DNA of 13,192 bases from an uncultured Atopobiaceae bacterium (lineage in GTDB: Bacteria > Actinomycetota > Coriobacteriia > Coriobacteriales > Atopobiaceae): the NCBI GenBank assembly GCA_900770865.1, contig CAAGLU010000252.1, forward strand, positions 1-13,192. The letters run 5' to 3'. A program made the position numbers and the translations under genes. Under the pieces are notes generated by a model. It did not search any database and was not told where the DNA came from. It saw only the letters and a program-made list of their open reading frames with translations. Below are positions 1-6,928 of the stretch, piece after piece (position 1 is the first letter of the stretch; each line of letters opens with the position of its first letter).

Positions 1-683
1 ATGTTGCCAAGCTCCTCAACGGTCTCGGCAACGGCAACCGCTCCGGCGTCCCAAAGCTCCGCCACCTCGCAGGTGTGCGCGTAGTGAACGCCAACGCAGG
101 GAATGCCCACCTCTGTTGCTGCGTCAACGTCGTAGAACCGGTCACCCACCATCACCGCGTCCTGGGGCCCCACCCCCGTGCGGTCCATCACGCGCCGGAT
201 GGTCTGCGGCTTGGTATCGGTCCCGTCGTCAAGTTTGCCCAGATAGACATCAAAGTGTGGCGCAAGGCCAGACTCGCGCATGCCACGCTCGAGCAGAGCC
301 GCGCGCTTTGACGAGGCAACGGCGAGCACCTTGCCGGCTGCATGGAGCGAATCGGCAAGCCCCGCCATGCCCGGGATGGCGGGGAACGCCTCGGCGCCCA
401 GCGTGTTGTAGATGGCGCGGTACTCCTCGGTAATCTGGGCGGCCTCCTCCGCCGAGAAGCCATAGACCATAGAGAATGCCTCAGGGAAGGGCGGCCCCAC
501 AAGGCGCCTGAGGTCTCCCATGCCCCCGTCGCTCAGGCCGTGATTGCGCAGGACGGTACGGGCTGTGGCGATAATGCCCGCTATGGTGTCCGAGAGCGTG
601 CCGTCAAAGTCAAACACCACGAGTCTGCGGCCGCTCACGTCCATCCCACGCAAAAATCGCCTTGCAACTTCTCCGGATGCCAT
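1..683 (-). CDS. HAD-superfamily hydrolase, phosphoglycolate-phosphatase-like (3' end outside window)
   Basis: The minus-strand frame is open from the ATG at 683 to the left edge: 227 codons are visible and the stop lies outside. All four HAD motifs are present. Motif I is DFDGT at residues 25-29 (nucleophile D25, acid/base D27). Motif II is the S/T of AVASSKR near 121-127. Motif III is K158 in TKPQ. Motif IV is VGDRFYD at 179-185. Helical cap sequence lies between motifs I and II, as in the Gph/PpaX group, which dephosphorylates small phospho-compounds in the cytoplasm. The actual substrate cannot be read from sequence. The start is supported by GGGGAG 7 nt upstream (complement of 691-696). 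It is divergent from the DUF1015 gene across a 147-bp gap. About 10-20 C-terminal residues are probably missing. Confidence 0.88.
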   Translation of the reverse strand, partial: MASGEVARRFLRGMDVSGRRLVVFDFDGTLSDTIAGIIATARTVLRNHGLSDGGMGDLRRLVGPPFPEAFSMVYGFSAEEAAQITEEYRAIYNTLGAEAFPAIPGMAGLADSLHAAGKVLAVASSKRAALLERGMRESGLAPHFDVYLGKLDDGTDTKPQTIRRVMDRTGVGPQDAVMVGDRFYDVDAATEVGIPCVGVHYAHTCEVAELWDAGAVAVAETVEELGN

Positions 684-744
684 GGTTGCTCTCCCCTGCC
701 CTCATCCTGCCTGTCACATACGGGTTTCCAAGCGTCTACGGTAC

Positions 745-773
745 CTGAAGCCGCGCGTGCCACGCTCTAGAAT
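745..773 (+). promoter_or_regulatory. Candidate promoter for the DUF1015 gene
   Basis: A -10-like TAGAAT (768-773, 5 of 6 matches to consensus) lies 17 bp after a weak -35-like CTGAAG (745-750, 3 of 6). Transcription would begin near 780 and leave a leader of about 50 nt. That would exclude the upstream GTG at 780 as the start codon. The call rests on consensus matching alone. Confidence 0.3.
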
Positions 774-830
774 CTGCTCGTGGAGCCACCAGGACTCCAT
801 CCCGTATCAAGACCGCAACGAAGGAGCGAC

Positions 831-2096
831 ATGCGCGCAGAGCCGTTCGTGTGCTACAGGCCTCAGCCCGAGAAGGCTAAGGACTTCGCGTCACTGCCCT
901 ATGACGTCTTCACGAGGGAGGAGGCACGGGAGGCCGTGGCCAAGCGCCCACACTCGTTTCTCGCCATCGACCGCCCCGAGACCGCCTTCGACCCCTCCCA
1001 CGACATGCATGCCCCCGATGTCTACCAGAAGGCCGCAAGCCTCCTAGCCGACCGCGTTGCCGACGGCACGCTCGTGCGCGACGGGGACCCCTGCTACTAC
1101 CTCTACCGCCTGAGCGGCAACGGCCACGAGCAGACGGGTATCGTTGCAGCCTTCTCGGTAGACGACTACGAGTCCGGCACTATCCGCCGCCACGAGTTCA
1201 CGCGCCCGGTTGACGAGAAGGACCGTGCGGACCACATTGCCACCACCGGCTGCCAGACCGGTCCCGTTCTTCTCGCCTACCGCGACGACCCTACGCTCTC
1301 GACCATCGTTGCCGCCGCCACAACGGCAACCCCCCTCTATGACTTCACGGACGCCGAGGGCCTGCGTGAGACCGTGTGGCGCGTCAACCGGCCCGCAGCC
1401 GTTGACGCCCTGCGTACGATGCTCGCGCTTGTCCCGCGCGCCTACATCGCCGATGGCCACCACCGCGCGGCTGCGGCCGCGCGCGTGCGCAAGTCGCTCC
1501 GCGAAGAGCACGGTGACACGATGGGTGCCCCCGGCACCGAGCCCTGTGATTACCTCCTGGCAGTGCTCTTCCCAGAAAGCCAGCTCATGACCCTCCCCTA
1601 CGACCGCGTGGTGGCAGACACCGCAGGCCTTTCCGCCGATGAGCTTCTCACACGCCTCGCTGAGCAGGGCTTTTCCGTGGGCGAGCCCGTCGAGGGTCCC
1701 GTGCGCCCCACGGATGCCCTCCACTACGGGCTCTTCCTGGGCGGTGCGTGGCGCGAGCTTGCCTGGCGGGGTGATGTCCCCCAGACGGCCGTGGGCAAGC
1801 TTGACGTCTCGGTCCTGCAGGACCAGGTCCTTGGCCCCATCCTAGGCATCACCGACCCTGGTCGTGACGCACGCATCCGCTTCGTGGGCGGACAGGCAGA
1901 CGCCGGCTCCCTCGAGCCACTTGTGGGCGAGGGCGGCCTAGCCTTTGCGCTGAGGGCAACGCCAGTAGCCGACATGATGGCCGTGGCGGACGAGGAGGGC
2001 ATCATGCCTCCCAAGTCCACCTGGTTCGAGCCCAAGCTGAGAAGCGGCCTCTTTATTAGGCCCATCCTGGGAAGCACCGCAAAGCGCCAGGCATAG
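831..2096 (+). CDS. DUF1015 family protein
   Basis: The protein has 421 residues, close to the usual length of about 400-440 for this family. The ATG at 831 is chosen because AAGGAG (821-826) precedes it by 4 nt; the open frame upstream to GTG 780 codes nothing family-like. Recognisable blocks are LPYDVF at 22-27, HEFTRP...EKDRADH at about 121-135, AYIADGHHRAAAA at 204-216 and LPYDRVV at 255-261. The function is unproven. The DGHHR block resembles the signature of ParB/sulfiredoxin-fold proteins, some of which are nucleotide-dependent kinases such as free-serine kinases. From memory, DUF1015 genes in Clostridia often sit beside serine-biosynthesis genes, but no serA or serC is seen here. No signal peptide or membrane segment is evident. 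The gene is monocistronic, ending just before a strong terminator. Confidence 0.9.
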   Translation: MRAEPFVCYRPQPEKAKDFASLPYDVFTREEAREAVAKRPHSFLAIDRPETAFDPSHDMHAPDVYQKAASLLADRVADGTLVRDGDPCYYLYRLSGNGHEQTGIVAAFSVDDYESGTIRRHEFTRPVDEKDRADHIATTGCQTGPVLLAYRDDPTLSTIVAAATTATPLYDFTDAEGLRETVWRVNRPAAVDALRTMLALVPRAYIADGHHRAAAAARVRKSLREEHGDTMGAPGTEPCDYLLAVLFPESQLMTLPYDRVVADTAGLSADELLTRLAEQGFSVGEPVEGPVRPTDALHYGLFLGGAWRELAWRGDVPQTAVGKLDVSVLQDQVLGPILGITDPGRDARIRFVGGQADAGSLEPLVGEGGLAFALRATPVADMMAVADEEGIMPPKSTWFEPKLRSGLFIRPILGSTAKRQA

Positions 2097-2109
2097 GAGC
2101 GCACACCAG

Positions 2110-2145
2110 CACCCCAGGGGCCATTGCGGTCTCTGGGGTGTCTTT
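2110..2145 (+). terminator. Intrinsic terminator after the DUF1015 gene
   Basis: CACCCCAG (2110-2117) pairs exactly with CTGGGGTG (2133-2140). The stem extends inward with two G-T wobbles to 13 bp around the loop ATTGC (2123-2127). TCTTTT (2141-2146) follows. It lies 14 nt after the stop codon and separates the DUF1015 gene from the next gene. Confidence 0.85.
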
Positions 2146-2220
2146 TCCACGCCATGGGTATAAGGTGAGTTCGGAGACGCGACCGGAACCGCCGGTTTGC
2201 AGGCAATGAGGAGGTGCCGC

Positions 2221-4575
2221 ATGGAGGAGACAGACGACGAACGTTGGCCGCACTGGGCACGCGACTTCACGCAGGCGCTTTCGCATGCCTTTGGGCGGCA
2301 GACGCCCTCGCAGAACCACGATGTCGCGGGCCAGGCCACCCTTGAGGGGCAGTCAGGACAGTCAACGGCGTCCAGGCTTGGTGCCCGCTTTGCTGCGGCC
2401 GTCGACGCCGCCCGTCCTCGGGTCACGACGACGCTCGACATCGACGTGCTGTCCCAGCGACTCATGGCGTCCGACGATCCCCTCTCAGACCTTGGCCTTG
2501 TCGTAGCGGACATCCGCTCGCGGCAACGCGACGGCGAAGGTGGCGGCGAGGGTCAGATCATCGTACCCTCCTCTGCCCAAGACGCCCTTCCGCCTTCGAA
2601 CCTCGAGGTGTTTCTCGCTGACGCGCTGGACGATGCAGGGCTTCTTGCCCCGGATGTTGCCATGCCCTCGGTGGGCGTCGTGCGCCCACACACCTCGCAT
2701 CTCTTCTATCTGCGCGTGAACGACCCAGAGCTGAGCTATGCGGCAAAGCTCAAGGTACTTCGCATTGAGGCGGCACTCAACGCGGCACTTCTCGCCTCGA
2801 CGTTCTTCGATGACGCAGATGACGTGCCGGCAGGCGAGCTTGTGAGGTTTAGGCAGCGCATCGCCGCGTCCGTCACGTCACAGATCCCCACCATTGCAGA
2901 CGGCCTCCCCACGCGCGAGGAGGAGCGTCCCAACGGCGAGTGGGCCGTGCGCAAGGGCATCTCAACGGGCATCGAGCACTTCCAAGTGCCCTATCGCCTC
3001 CAGGCAAGCTTCCGGACAAACGTGGCAGACGGCAACGTGGCTATCGTAATCGACCTCACGCAGCCCTCCGTCATGCCCGCCCACGTGTGGGTCGATGGCA
3101 TGGGCATTGTCCCGGCAACCCCCGAGATGCGCCGCCGCGCCGCCACCGACTACAACCTCCGCATTGGCATCCTGCTGGCTGCCTGCGCGTTTCGCTGCAG
3201 TTCGCTCATACAGCACGTGTGGGTGGCAGGCACTATTGACACTCCGCAGTCGCACGACTGCTACTACTCAGTGTGCTTTGACCGCGAGGGCTTCTCGAAG
3301 ATTCCCCTCACAGGAACCTTTGATCCCGTGGCAACCTATCGAGACTTTGACGCCACGCTCGATGAGAAGGACGGCCAGATCTCGCCCGTAAGGCAGGGTT
3401 TCTCGCTTGAGGGCGAGCAGTTCTGCCCCACCAGGCGCTACGAGACCGTTGAGCTCTCAACGCGTGTGCTTGCAGACCCCTTTGCCGCGGCGCTGGGGGC
3501 AAGTCGCGTGAACCAGCTTGGAATTGTCGAAGAGAGCAAGCGTGTCGAGGTTGCCTCGCAAATCGCGCGGCGCCTCTCGTCCTCGACCGAGGAGAACGTC
3601 CGCGCCATCATGGAGCTTGCGGGCAAGGACGACGACGCAACCGTAAGGGAGGCCGCCCGCCGCTGCGTGGGCAAGCTCATAGACGGCACGCTCCCCGAGA
3701 ACGACCCCCAGACCATCCAAGACGAGTTCGTAAACGGTGACGCGCTCTTCGAAGCCGTCGAGAAGTCCAAGGAGCTGCTTGCCCAGAAGGACACCGCAGG
3801 CGCGCTCTCGTGTGTGCTCGGCGCCCTCGAACCCGTGGAGCAGGCTCACACTTACGAGGACACCCCCATGGTGGAGTGGCGCGCGTTTGGCAGCTATGTC
3901 GACCGTGTGCTTTACAACCGCCTGCTGTGGGATGGCTCCCACGAGACGCGCCTTGCGCCTGACGCCTACCTAGAGGCCCAGCTCGTGGCCTCCGTGGCAG
4001 CGCTTGCCGAAGGCCGTCTACCTCAGGCCACAGAGCGAGCCCGCCGTGCCGTGGAGCTGGCACCCCTGAGTATCCACTCGCGGCTGCAGCTGGCACAGTG
4101 CCTTGATGCCGATGGCCGAACGGACGATGCCATGGTGGAGGTGGGACACCTCCTTGAGCTTGCCCACGACCCTGAGGGCGTGGGGCTTGGCTACTTCCGC
4201 ATGGCTAGCTACGAGTGGAACCGCCAGGACATACGAGCTGCCCGCGCCTGTTACCAGCGGGCACTCTCGTTCATGCCTGGCATCGCCACCCAGATGGCCT
4301 CGCAGCTCTCGGCCATAGTCTTGCAGCTGCAGGGCACCGCCACCTCGAGCGAGCCTCTCAGCGAGGAGCAGGTGCGCGCGGCGCTTGCGGCTCGCGACAT
4401 CGCGATAGCGCCCACCGAGAAGGTCACCGACGCCTTCTTCGAGGGCATGCGTGCCTCCCTCGATGCCGAGATATTCCCTGTGGCCCGGGAGTTCATGACC
4501 ATTCTGGGGCTCATGACGCACGATGACGTGTACTACGGCATGCTCCGCTCCATCGAGGACGAGCCAGACCGCTAG
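2221..4575 (+). CDS. Large repeat protein with HEAT-like and TPR-like segments, function unknown
   Basis: A 784-residue protein I cannot assign to a named family. The ATG at 2221 has a near-perfect Shine-Dalgarno, AGGAGGTG at 2209-2216, which rules out the in-frame upstream starts. Residues 1-70 are polar and probably flexible. Residues about 125-420 are a mixed alpha/beta region without a motif I know. A HEAT/Armadillo-like helical pair lies at about 446-490 (DDDATVREAARRCVGK). Residues about 582-690 contain TPR-like helices: ALAEGRLPQATERARRAVEL, then RLQLAQCLDADGRTDDAM, then DIRAARACYQRALSFMPG. No signal peptide or transmembrane helix is seen, so it is probably a cytoplasmic scaffold or partner-binding protein. 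A weak -10-like TATAAG lies at 2159-2164. The HAD gene 47 nt downstream may be co-transcribed. Confidence 0.88.
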   Translation: MEETDDERWPHWARDFTQALSHAFGRQTPSQNHDVAGQATLEGQSGQSTASRLGARFAAAVDAARPRVTTTLDIDVLSQRLMASDDPLSDLGLVVADIRSRQRDGEGGGEGQIIVPSSAQDALPPSNLEVFLADALDDAGLLAPDVAMPSVGVVRPHTSHLFYLRVNDPELSYAAKLKVLRIEAALNAALLASTFFDDADDVPAGELVRFRQRIAASVTSQIPTIADGLPTREEERPNGEWAVRKGISTGIEHFQVPYRLQASFRTNVADGNVAIVIDLTQPSVMPAHVWVDGMGIVPATPEMRRRAATDYNLRIGILLAACAFRCSSLIQHVWVAGTIDTPQSHDCYYSVCFDREGFSKIPLTGTFDPVATYRDFDATLDEKDGQISPVRQGFSLEGEQFCPTRRYETVELSTRVLADPFAAALGASRVNQLGIVEESKRVEVASQIARRLSSSTEENVRAIMELAGKDDDATVREAARRCVGKLIDGTLPENDPQTIQDEFVNGDALFEAVEKSKELLAQKDTAGALSCVLGALEPVEQAHTYEDTPMVEWRAFGSYVDRVLYNRLLWDGSHETRLAPDAYLEAQLVASVAALAEGRLPQATERARRAVELAPLSIHSRLQLAQCLDADGRTDDAMVEVGHLLELAHDPEGVGLGYFRMASYEWNRQDIRAARACYQRALSFMPGIATQMASQLSAIVLQLQGTATSSEPLSEEQVRAALAARDIAIAPTEKVTDAFFEGMRASLDAEIFPVAREFMTILGLMTHDDVYYGMLRSIEDEPDR

Positions 4576-4622
4576 CGCAGGCAGCGCGAAGCCCAGCCAG
4601 AAACCTAGGAGACAGCACACAC

Positions 4623-5309
4623 ATGCACGAGCAGACCGCCGCGAACTCACTGTGGCCACCGAGCTTCTCGGCAGCCATCTTCGACTTTGACGACACCCTC
4701 GCCCTGACGCACGACCTCTGGAAACAGGTGGACATCGCCTTCTTGAGGTCGCGTGGCATCAGCTACACGCCAGATGTTGGCCGCACGCTCACAATGCTTG
4801 GCTTTGCGGGCGGCGCGCGCTGGTGCATCGAGCGCTACGGCCTCAAGGACACGGTCGAGGAGATCTGCGATGAGTGGAACTCCATGGGCCGTGCGCTCTA
4901 CGCCACCCAGGTACGCCTGCGACCAGGCGCGAGGGAGTACCTTGCAGCACTGAGAAGCGAAGGCGTGCCCCTGGCGCTCGCGACCACCAACGACCCCGAC
5001 GTGCTTGGCGCCATGAAGGCGAACGTGGACGTCTACGACCTCTTCGATGCCGTGGTATGCGCTAAGGAGGTTGGGTGCGGCAAGGATCACCCCGACATCT
5101 ACCTCGAAGCGGCCCGTCGCATCTCGGCCAAGCCAGAGAGCTGTATGGTCTTCGAGGACCTCCTCCAGGGGATCTGCTCCGCAAAGCGAGCCGGAATGCG
5201 CACCTGTGCAGTACTGAGCAACAATCCCCTCCAGAACGAACGTGAGGTCGTTGCTGCAGCGGACTGCTCCATCTCAAACTGGCGAGAAGCGCTTGCGAAC
5301 GAGAGGTAG
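4623..5309 (+). CDS. HAD-superfamily hydrolase, beta-phosphoglucomutase-like subgroup
   Basis: A 228-residue protein with a complete HAD core. Motif I is DFDDT at 21-25 (nucleophile D21, acid/base D23), followed by a helical cap. Motif II is ATTND at 120-124. Motif III is K154 in CGKDHPDIY. Motif IV is FEDLLQG at 177-183, where the FED...G pattern with downstream AGM is typical of the beta-phosphoglucomutase/pyrophosphatase-like branch. The reaction is most likely phosphomonoester hydrolysis of a small sugar or nucleotide phosphate; the substrate is unknown. It is only distantly similar to the HAD protein at the left edge. AGGAGA (4607-4612) lies 10 nt before the ATG. It follows the repeat protein on the same strand by 47 nt with no terminator between, so one transcript is plausible. 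Confidence 0.9.
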   Translation: MHEQTAANSLWPPSFSAAIFDFDDTLALTHDLWKQVDIAFLRSRGISYTPDVGRTLTMLGFAGGARWCIERYGLKDTVEEICDEWNSMGRALYATQVRLRPGAREYLAALRSEGVPLALATTNDPDVLGAMKANVDVYDLFDAVVCAKEVGCGKDHPDIYLEAARRISAKPESCMVFEDLLQGICSAKRAGMRTCAVLSNNPLQNEREVVAAADCSISNWREALANER

Positions 5310-5357
5310 CAACTACTATTTTGCGAGCGGCGTGCATGGGACCGGAAGTGGCCATTG

Positions 5358-5467
5358 ATTACCACTTGGGGATTTATGGGCTATCCCCAGAACCATTGGG
5401 GTAATATAGCACCCGTGGCTGTTGGGGCCACAAGGTATCGCGCGAGAGCGCAGCTTTTTGTCCTGCG
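5358..5467 (+). promoter_or_regulatory. Structured upstream region/leader of the cold-shock gene
   Basis: Several inverted repeats precede the csp start. An outer stem pairs ATTACC (5358-5363) with GGTAAT (5400-5405). Inside it, TGGGGAT (5367-5373) pairs with ATCCCCA (5383-5389), but CCCCA (5385-5389) can instead pair with TGGGG (5397-5401). Further on, GTGGC (5415-5419) pairs with GCCAC (5427-5431). GCGC-GAGA-GCGC (5440-5451) forms a GNRA-capped stem followed by CTTTTT, but CGCAG (5449-5453) can instead pair with CTGCG (5463-5467). An AT-rich TAATAT at 5402-5407 could be a -10 box, in which case the first stems are DNA-level or belong to an upstream transcript. No convincing -35 was found. 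Confidence 0.35.
5366..5380 (+). repeat. 15-nt repeat, copy 1 (upstream of csp)
   Basis: TTGGGGATTTATGGG matches copy 2 at 5718-5732 at 14 of 15 positions (A5376 versus G5728). The two copies flank the cold-shock gene in the same orientation, and each is followed within about 10 nt by a C-rich run. Confidence 0.6.
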
Positions 5468-5490
5468 GGGCAAAGAAAGAAAGGCACGAC

Positions 5491-5694
5491 ATGGCAAAGG
5501 GTACTGTTAAGTGGTTCAACCCCGACAAGGGCTATGGCTTCATCTCTCGTGAGGATGGCGACGACCTGTTCGTCCACTACTCCGAGATTCAGATGGACGG
5601 CTTCAAGACCCTGGACGAGGGCCAGGCTGTCGAGTTTGACATCACCACCGGCCAGAACGGCAAGCTCCAGGCTTCCAACGTCCGCAAGCTCTAG
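5491..5694 (+). CDS. csp: Cold-shock protein, CspA family
   Basis: A 67-residue single cold-shock domain, the standard length for the family. It begins MAKGTVKWFN, with the RNP1-type motif KGYGFI at 13-18 and the RNP2-type motif LFVHY at 26-30 (most relatives have VFVHF). These aromatic residues stack on single-stranded RNA or DNA. The known family role is as an RNA chaperone that melts mRNA structure, and as an antiterminator, in the cytoplasm. The ATG at 5491 is set by the conserved N-terminus; the Shine-Dalgarno is modest (GAAAGG, 5478-5483). The frame continues upstream to 5422, but those codons do not resemble the family. It is a single-gene unit with a structured upstream region and its own terminator. 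Codon use is notably clean (AAG, GAC, ATC, CTG), as expected for a highly expressed gene. Confidence 0.96.
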   Translation: MAKGTVKWFNPDKGYGFISREDGDDLFVHYSEIQMDGFKTLDEGQAVEFDITTGQNGKLQASNVRKL

Positions 5695-5717
5695 TTCATA
5701 GCCCAACTCATACCCCT

Positions 5718-5732
5718 TTGGGGATTTGTGGG
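5718..5732 (+). repeat. 15-nt repeat, copy 2 (downstream of csp)
   Basis: TTGGGGATTTGTGGG lies between the csp stop codon and the csp terminator. It differs from copy 1 (5366-5380) at one position and sits next to CCCC (5713-5716), which could pair with its GGGG. Confidence 0.6.
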
Positions 5733-5738
5733 ACTTGG

Positions 5739-5768
5739 CTCCCCCACCGTATGGTGGGGGAGTTTTTT
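5739..5768 (+). terminator. Intrinsic terminator of the cold-shock gene
   Basis: CTCCCCCACC (5739-5748) pairs perfectly with GGTGGGGGAG (5753-5762) across the tetraloop GTAT. Six T residues follow (5763-5768). It is a near-ideal rho-independent terminator 44 nt after the csp stop, so the glycosyltransferase gene downstream needs its own promoter. Confidence 0.95.
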
Positions 5769-5858
5769 GTGCATCGTGGGGCTTTCCATGACGCGGGCGC
5801 ATGCTGCGATACCATGGACGGGCACCTGCTTTGGGATAAGACGAGAGGGAACGGAATC

Positions 5859-6539
5859 GTGAGAGTCCTTGCAATCGTGCCCGCGTACAACGAGGAAGAG
5901 TGTCTCGCAAACACCGTACGAGAGCTGACTAGCACCTGCCCAGACGTTGACTACCTTGTCGTCAACGACGGCTCGAGCGACGCCACGCCGCGCATCTGCG
6001 ACGAGCTGGCGCTCAACCACATCGATCTCCCCGTGAACTGCGGCCTTACCTCCGCCGTGAAGGCGGGCATGAAGTATGCCCTGCGCCATGGCTATGACGC
6101 CGCCGTTCAGATTGACTCCGACGGCCAGCACATACCCGAGTACATTCCCACCATGGCAAAGACCCTCGAAGATGAGGGTGCAGACATCGTAATTGCCTCG
6201 CGCAACCTCGCAGGTGGCGGCGCAGTGGGTGCACGCGGCGCAGGGGCAAAGCTCATCACCGCGATCATCCACCAGACAACGGGCGCCACCATCACCGATC
6301 CAACGTCCGGCATGCGCATGTACAACCGGGCCATGATCGAGCGGCTCGCTCACGGGTTCGACCTGGCGCCCGAGCCAGATACCATTGCGCTTCTCATCCG
6401 CAGGGGCGCAAAGGTCATCGAGGTACCCGCAGAGATGCGAGAAAGGCAAGGCGGCACGAGCTACCTGCACTTCATGTCCTCGATTTCCTATATGGCGCGC
6501 ACGTGCCTCTCCATCCTGCTCTTCCAGTGGTTTAGATAG
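5859..6539 (+). CDS. Family-2 glycosyltransferase, polyprenol-phosphate sugar transferase type
   Basis: A GTG start at 5859 gives 226 residues. It is preferred because AGAGGGA (5844-5850) precedes it and the GT2 fold begins immediately after it (VLAIVPAYNEEE). The frame extends up to 5718, but that would overlap the csp terminator and adds no family sequence; ATG 5814 lacks a ribosome site. Motifs are VVNDGSSD (34-41, nucleotide binding), QIDSDGQH (84-91, metal-binding DxD) and DPTSGMRMYN (147-156). These place it with DPM1/GtrB-like enzymes, which load a sugar from a nucleotide donor onto a polyprenyl phosphate at the inner face of the membrane. The protein lacks the two C-terminal membrane helices of GtrB, having only a short hydrophobic tail. 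The small membrane protein encoded 8 nt downstream may supply that anchor. The sugar is unknown. Confidence 0.88.
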   Translation: MRVLAIVPAYNEEECLANTVRELTSTCPDVDYLVVNDGSSDATPRICDELALNHIDLPVNCGLTSAVKAGMKYALRHGYDAAVQIDSDGQHIPEYIPTMAKTLEDEGADIVIASRNLAGGGAVGARGAGAKLITAIIHQTTGATITDPTSGMRMYNRAMIERLAHGFDLAPEPDTIALLIRRGAKVIEVPAEMRERQGGTSYLHFMSSISYMARTCLSILLFQWFR

Positions 6540-6547
6540 GAACTGCC

Positions 6548-6904
6548 ATGTCCATCGTTCTTCGTATAGCCCTCATCCTTGGGGCACTGTTTGCCCTCTC
6601 CATCGTTGTGCGCAAGGTGAGAAAGTCAAAGATTCGCATCGCAGACTCGGTCTATTGGGTCTGCGCTGCCGTGCTTCTCCTTATTCTGGCGATCTTCCCG
6701 GGAATCGCGTACTTCTTCTCAGATCTCCTGGGGTTCCTCTCGCCCAGCAACTTCGTATTCCTCGTGGTCATCGCGCTCATGCTGCTCAAGCTCTTCAACC
6801 TCGCCTGCGATGTGTCGCGCCTTACAGACAAGGTCGAGCAGCTCTCCCAGGAGGTCGCGCTCAGCAAGAAGGAGTTTGGCGACAACCTCCAGAACAAGCG
6901 TTAG
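6548..6904 (+). CDS. DUF2304 family small membrane protein
   Basis: A 118-residue protein with three predicted membrane helices (about 3-21, 34-56 and 67-86) and a charged, coiled-coil-like C-terminus (about 88-112). This arrangement matches DUF2304 proteins, which are commonly encoded directly after a polyprenol-phosphate glycosyltransferase; the assignment is from pattern memory. Its ribosome site AGGAA (6538-6542) overlaps the stop codon of the glycosyltransferase, so the two are almost certainly translated as a pair. Inference: it anchors or activates the soluble glycosyltransferase at the membrane. No catalytic motif is seen. It ends 24 bp from the convergent licD-like gene, with no clear terminator between. 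Confidence 0.85.
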   Translation: MSIVLRIALILGALFALSIVVRKVRKSKIRIADSVYWVCAAVLLLILAIFPGIAYFFSDLLGFLSPSNFVFLVVIALMLLKLFNLACDVSRLTDKVEQLSQEVALSKKEFGDNLQNKR

Positions 6905-6928
6905 CGCTAAGCAGAGGCGTCAAGGCTT

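Noticed and set aside
1044..1724. Minus-strand open frame of 226 codons
   Set aside because: It is antisense to the DUF1015 gene, which has recognisable conserved blocks; no ribosome site or family pattern.
4018..4659. Minus-strand open frame of 213 codons
   Set aside because: It is antisense to the TPR-like part of the repeat protein and the start of the HAD gene; no independent support.
5718..5858. Upstream extension of the polyprenol-phosphate glycosyltransferase
   Set aside because: It would include the csp terminator hairpin and lacks family sequence; the GTG at 5859 has a ribosome site directly before the conserved N-terminus.
6901..6910. Palindrome TTAGCGCTAA at the DUF2304 stop codon as a bidirectional terminator
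   Set aside because: It cannot form a stable hairpin with a loop and has no adjacent T-run; 10-bp palindromes occur by chance.
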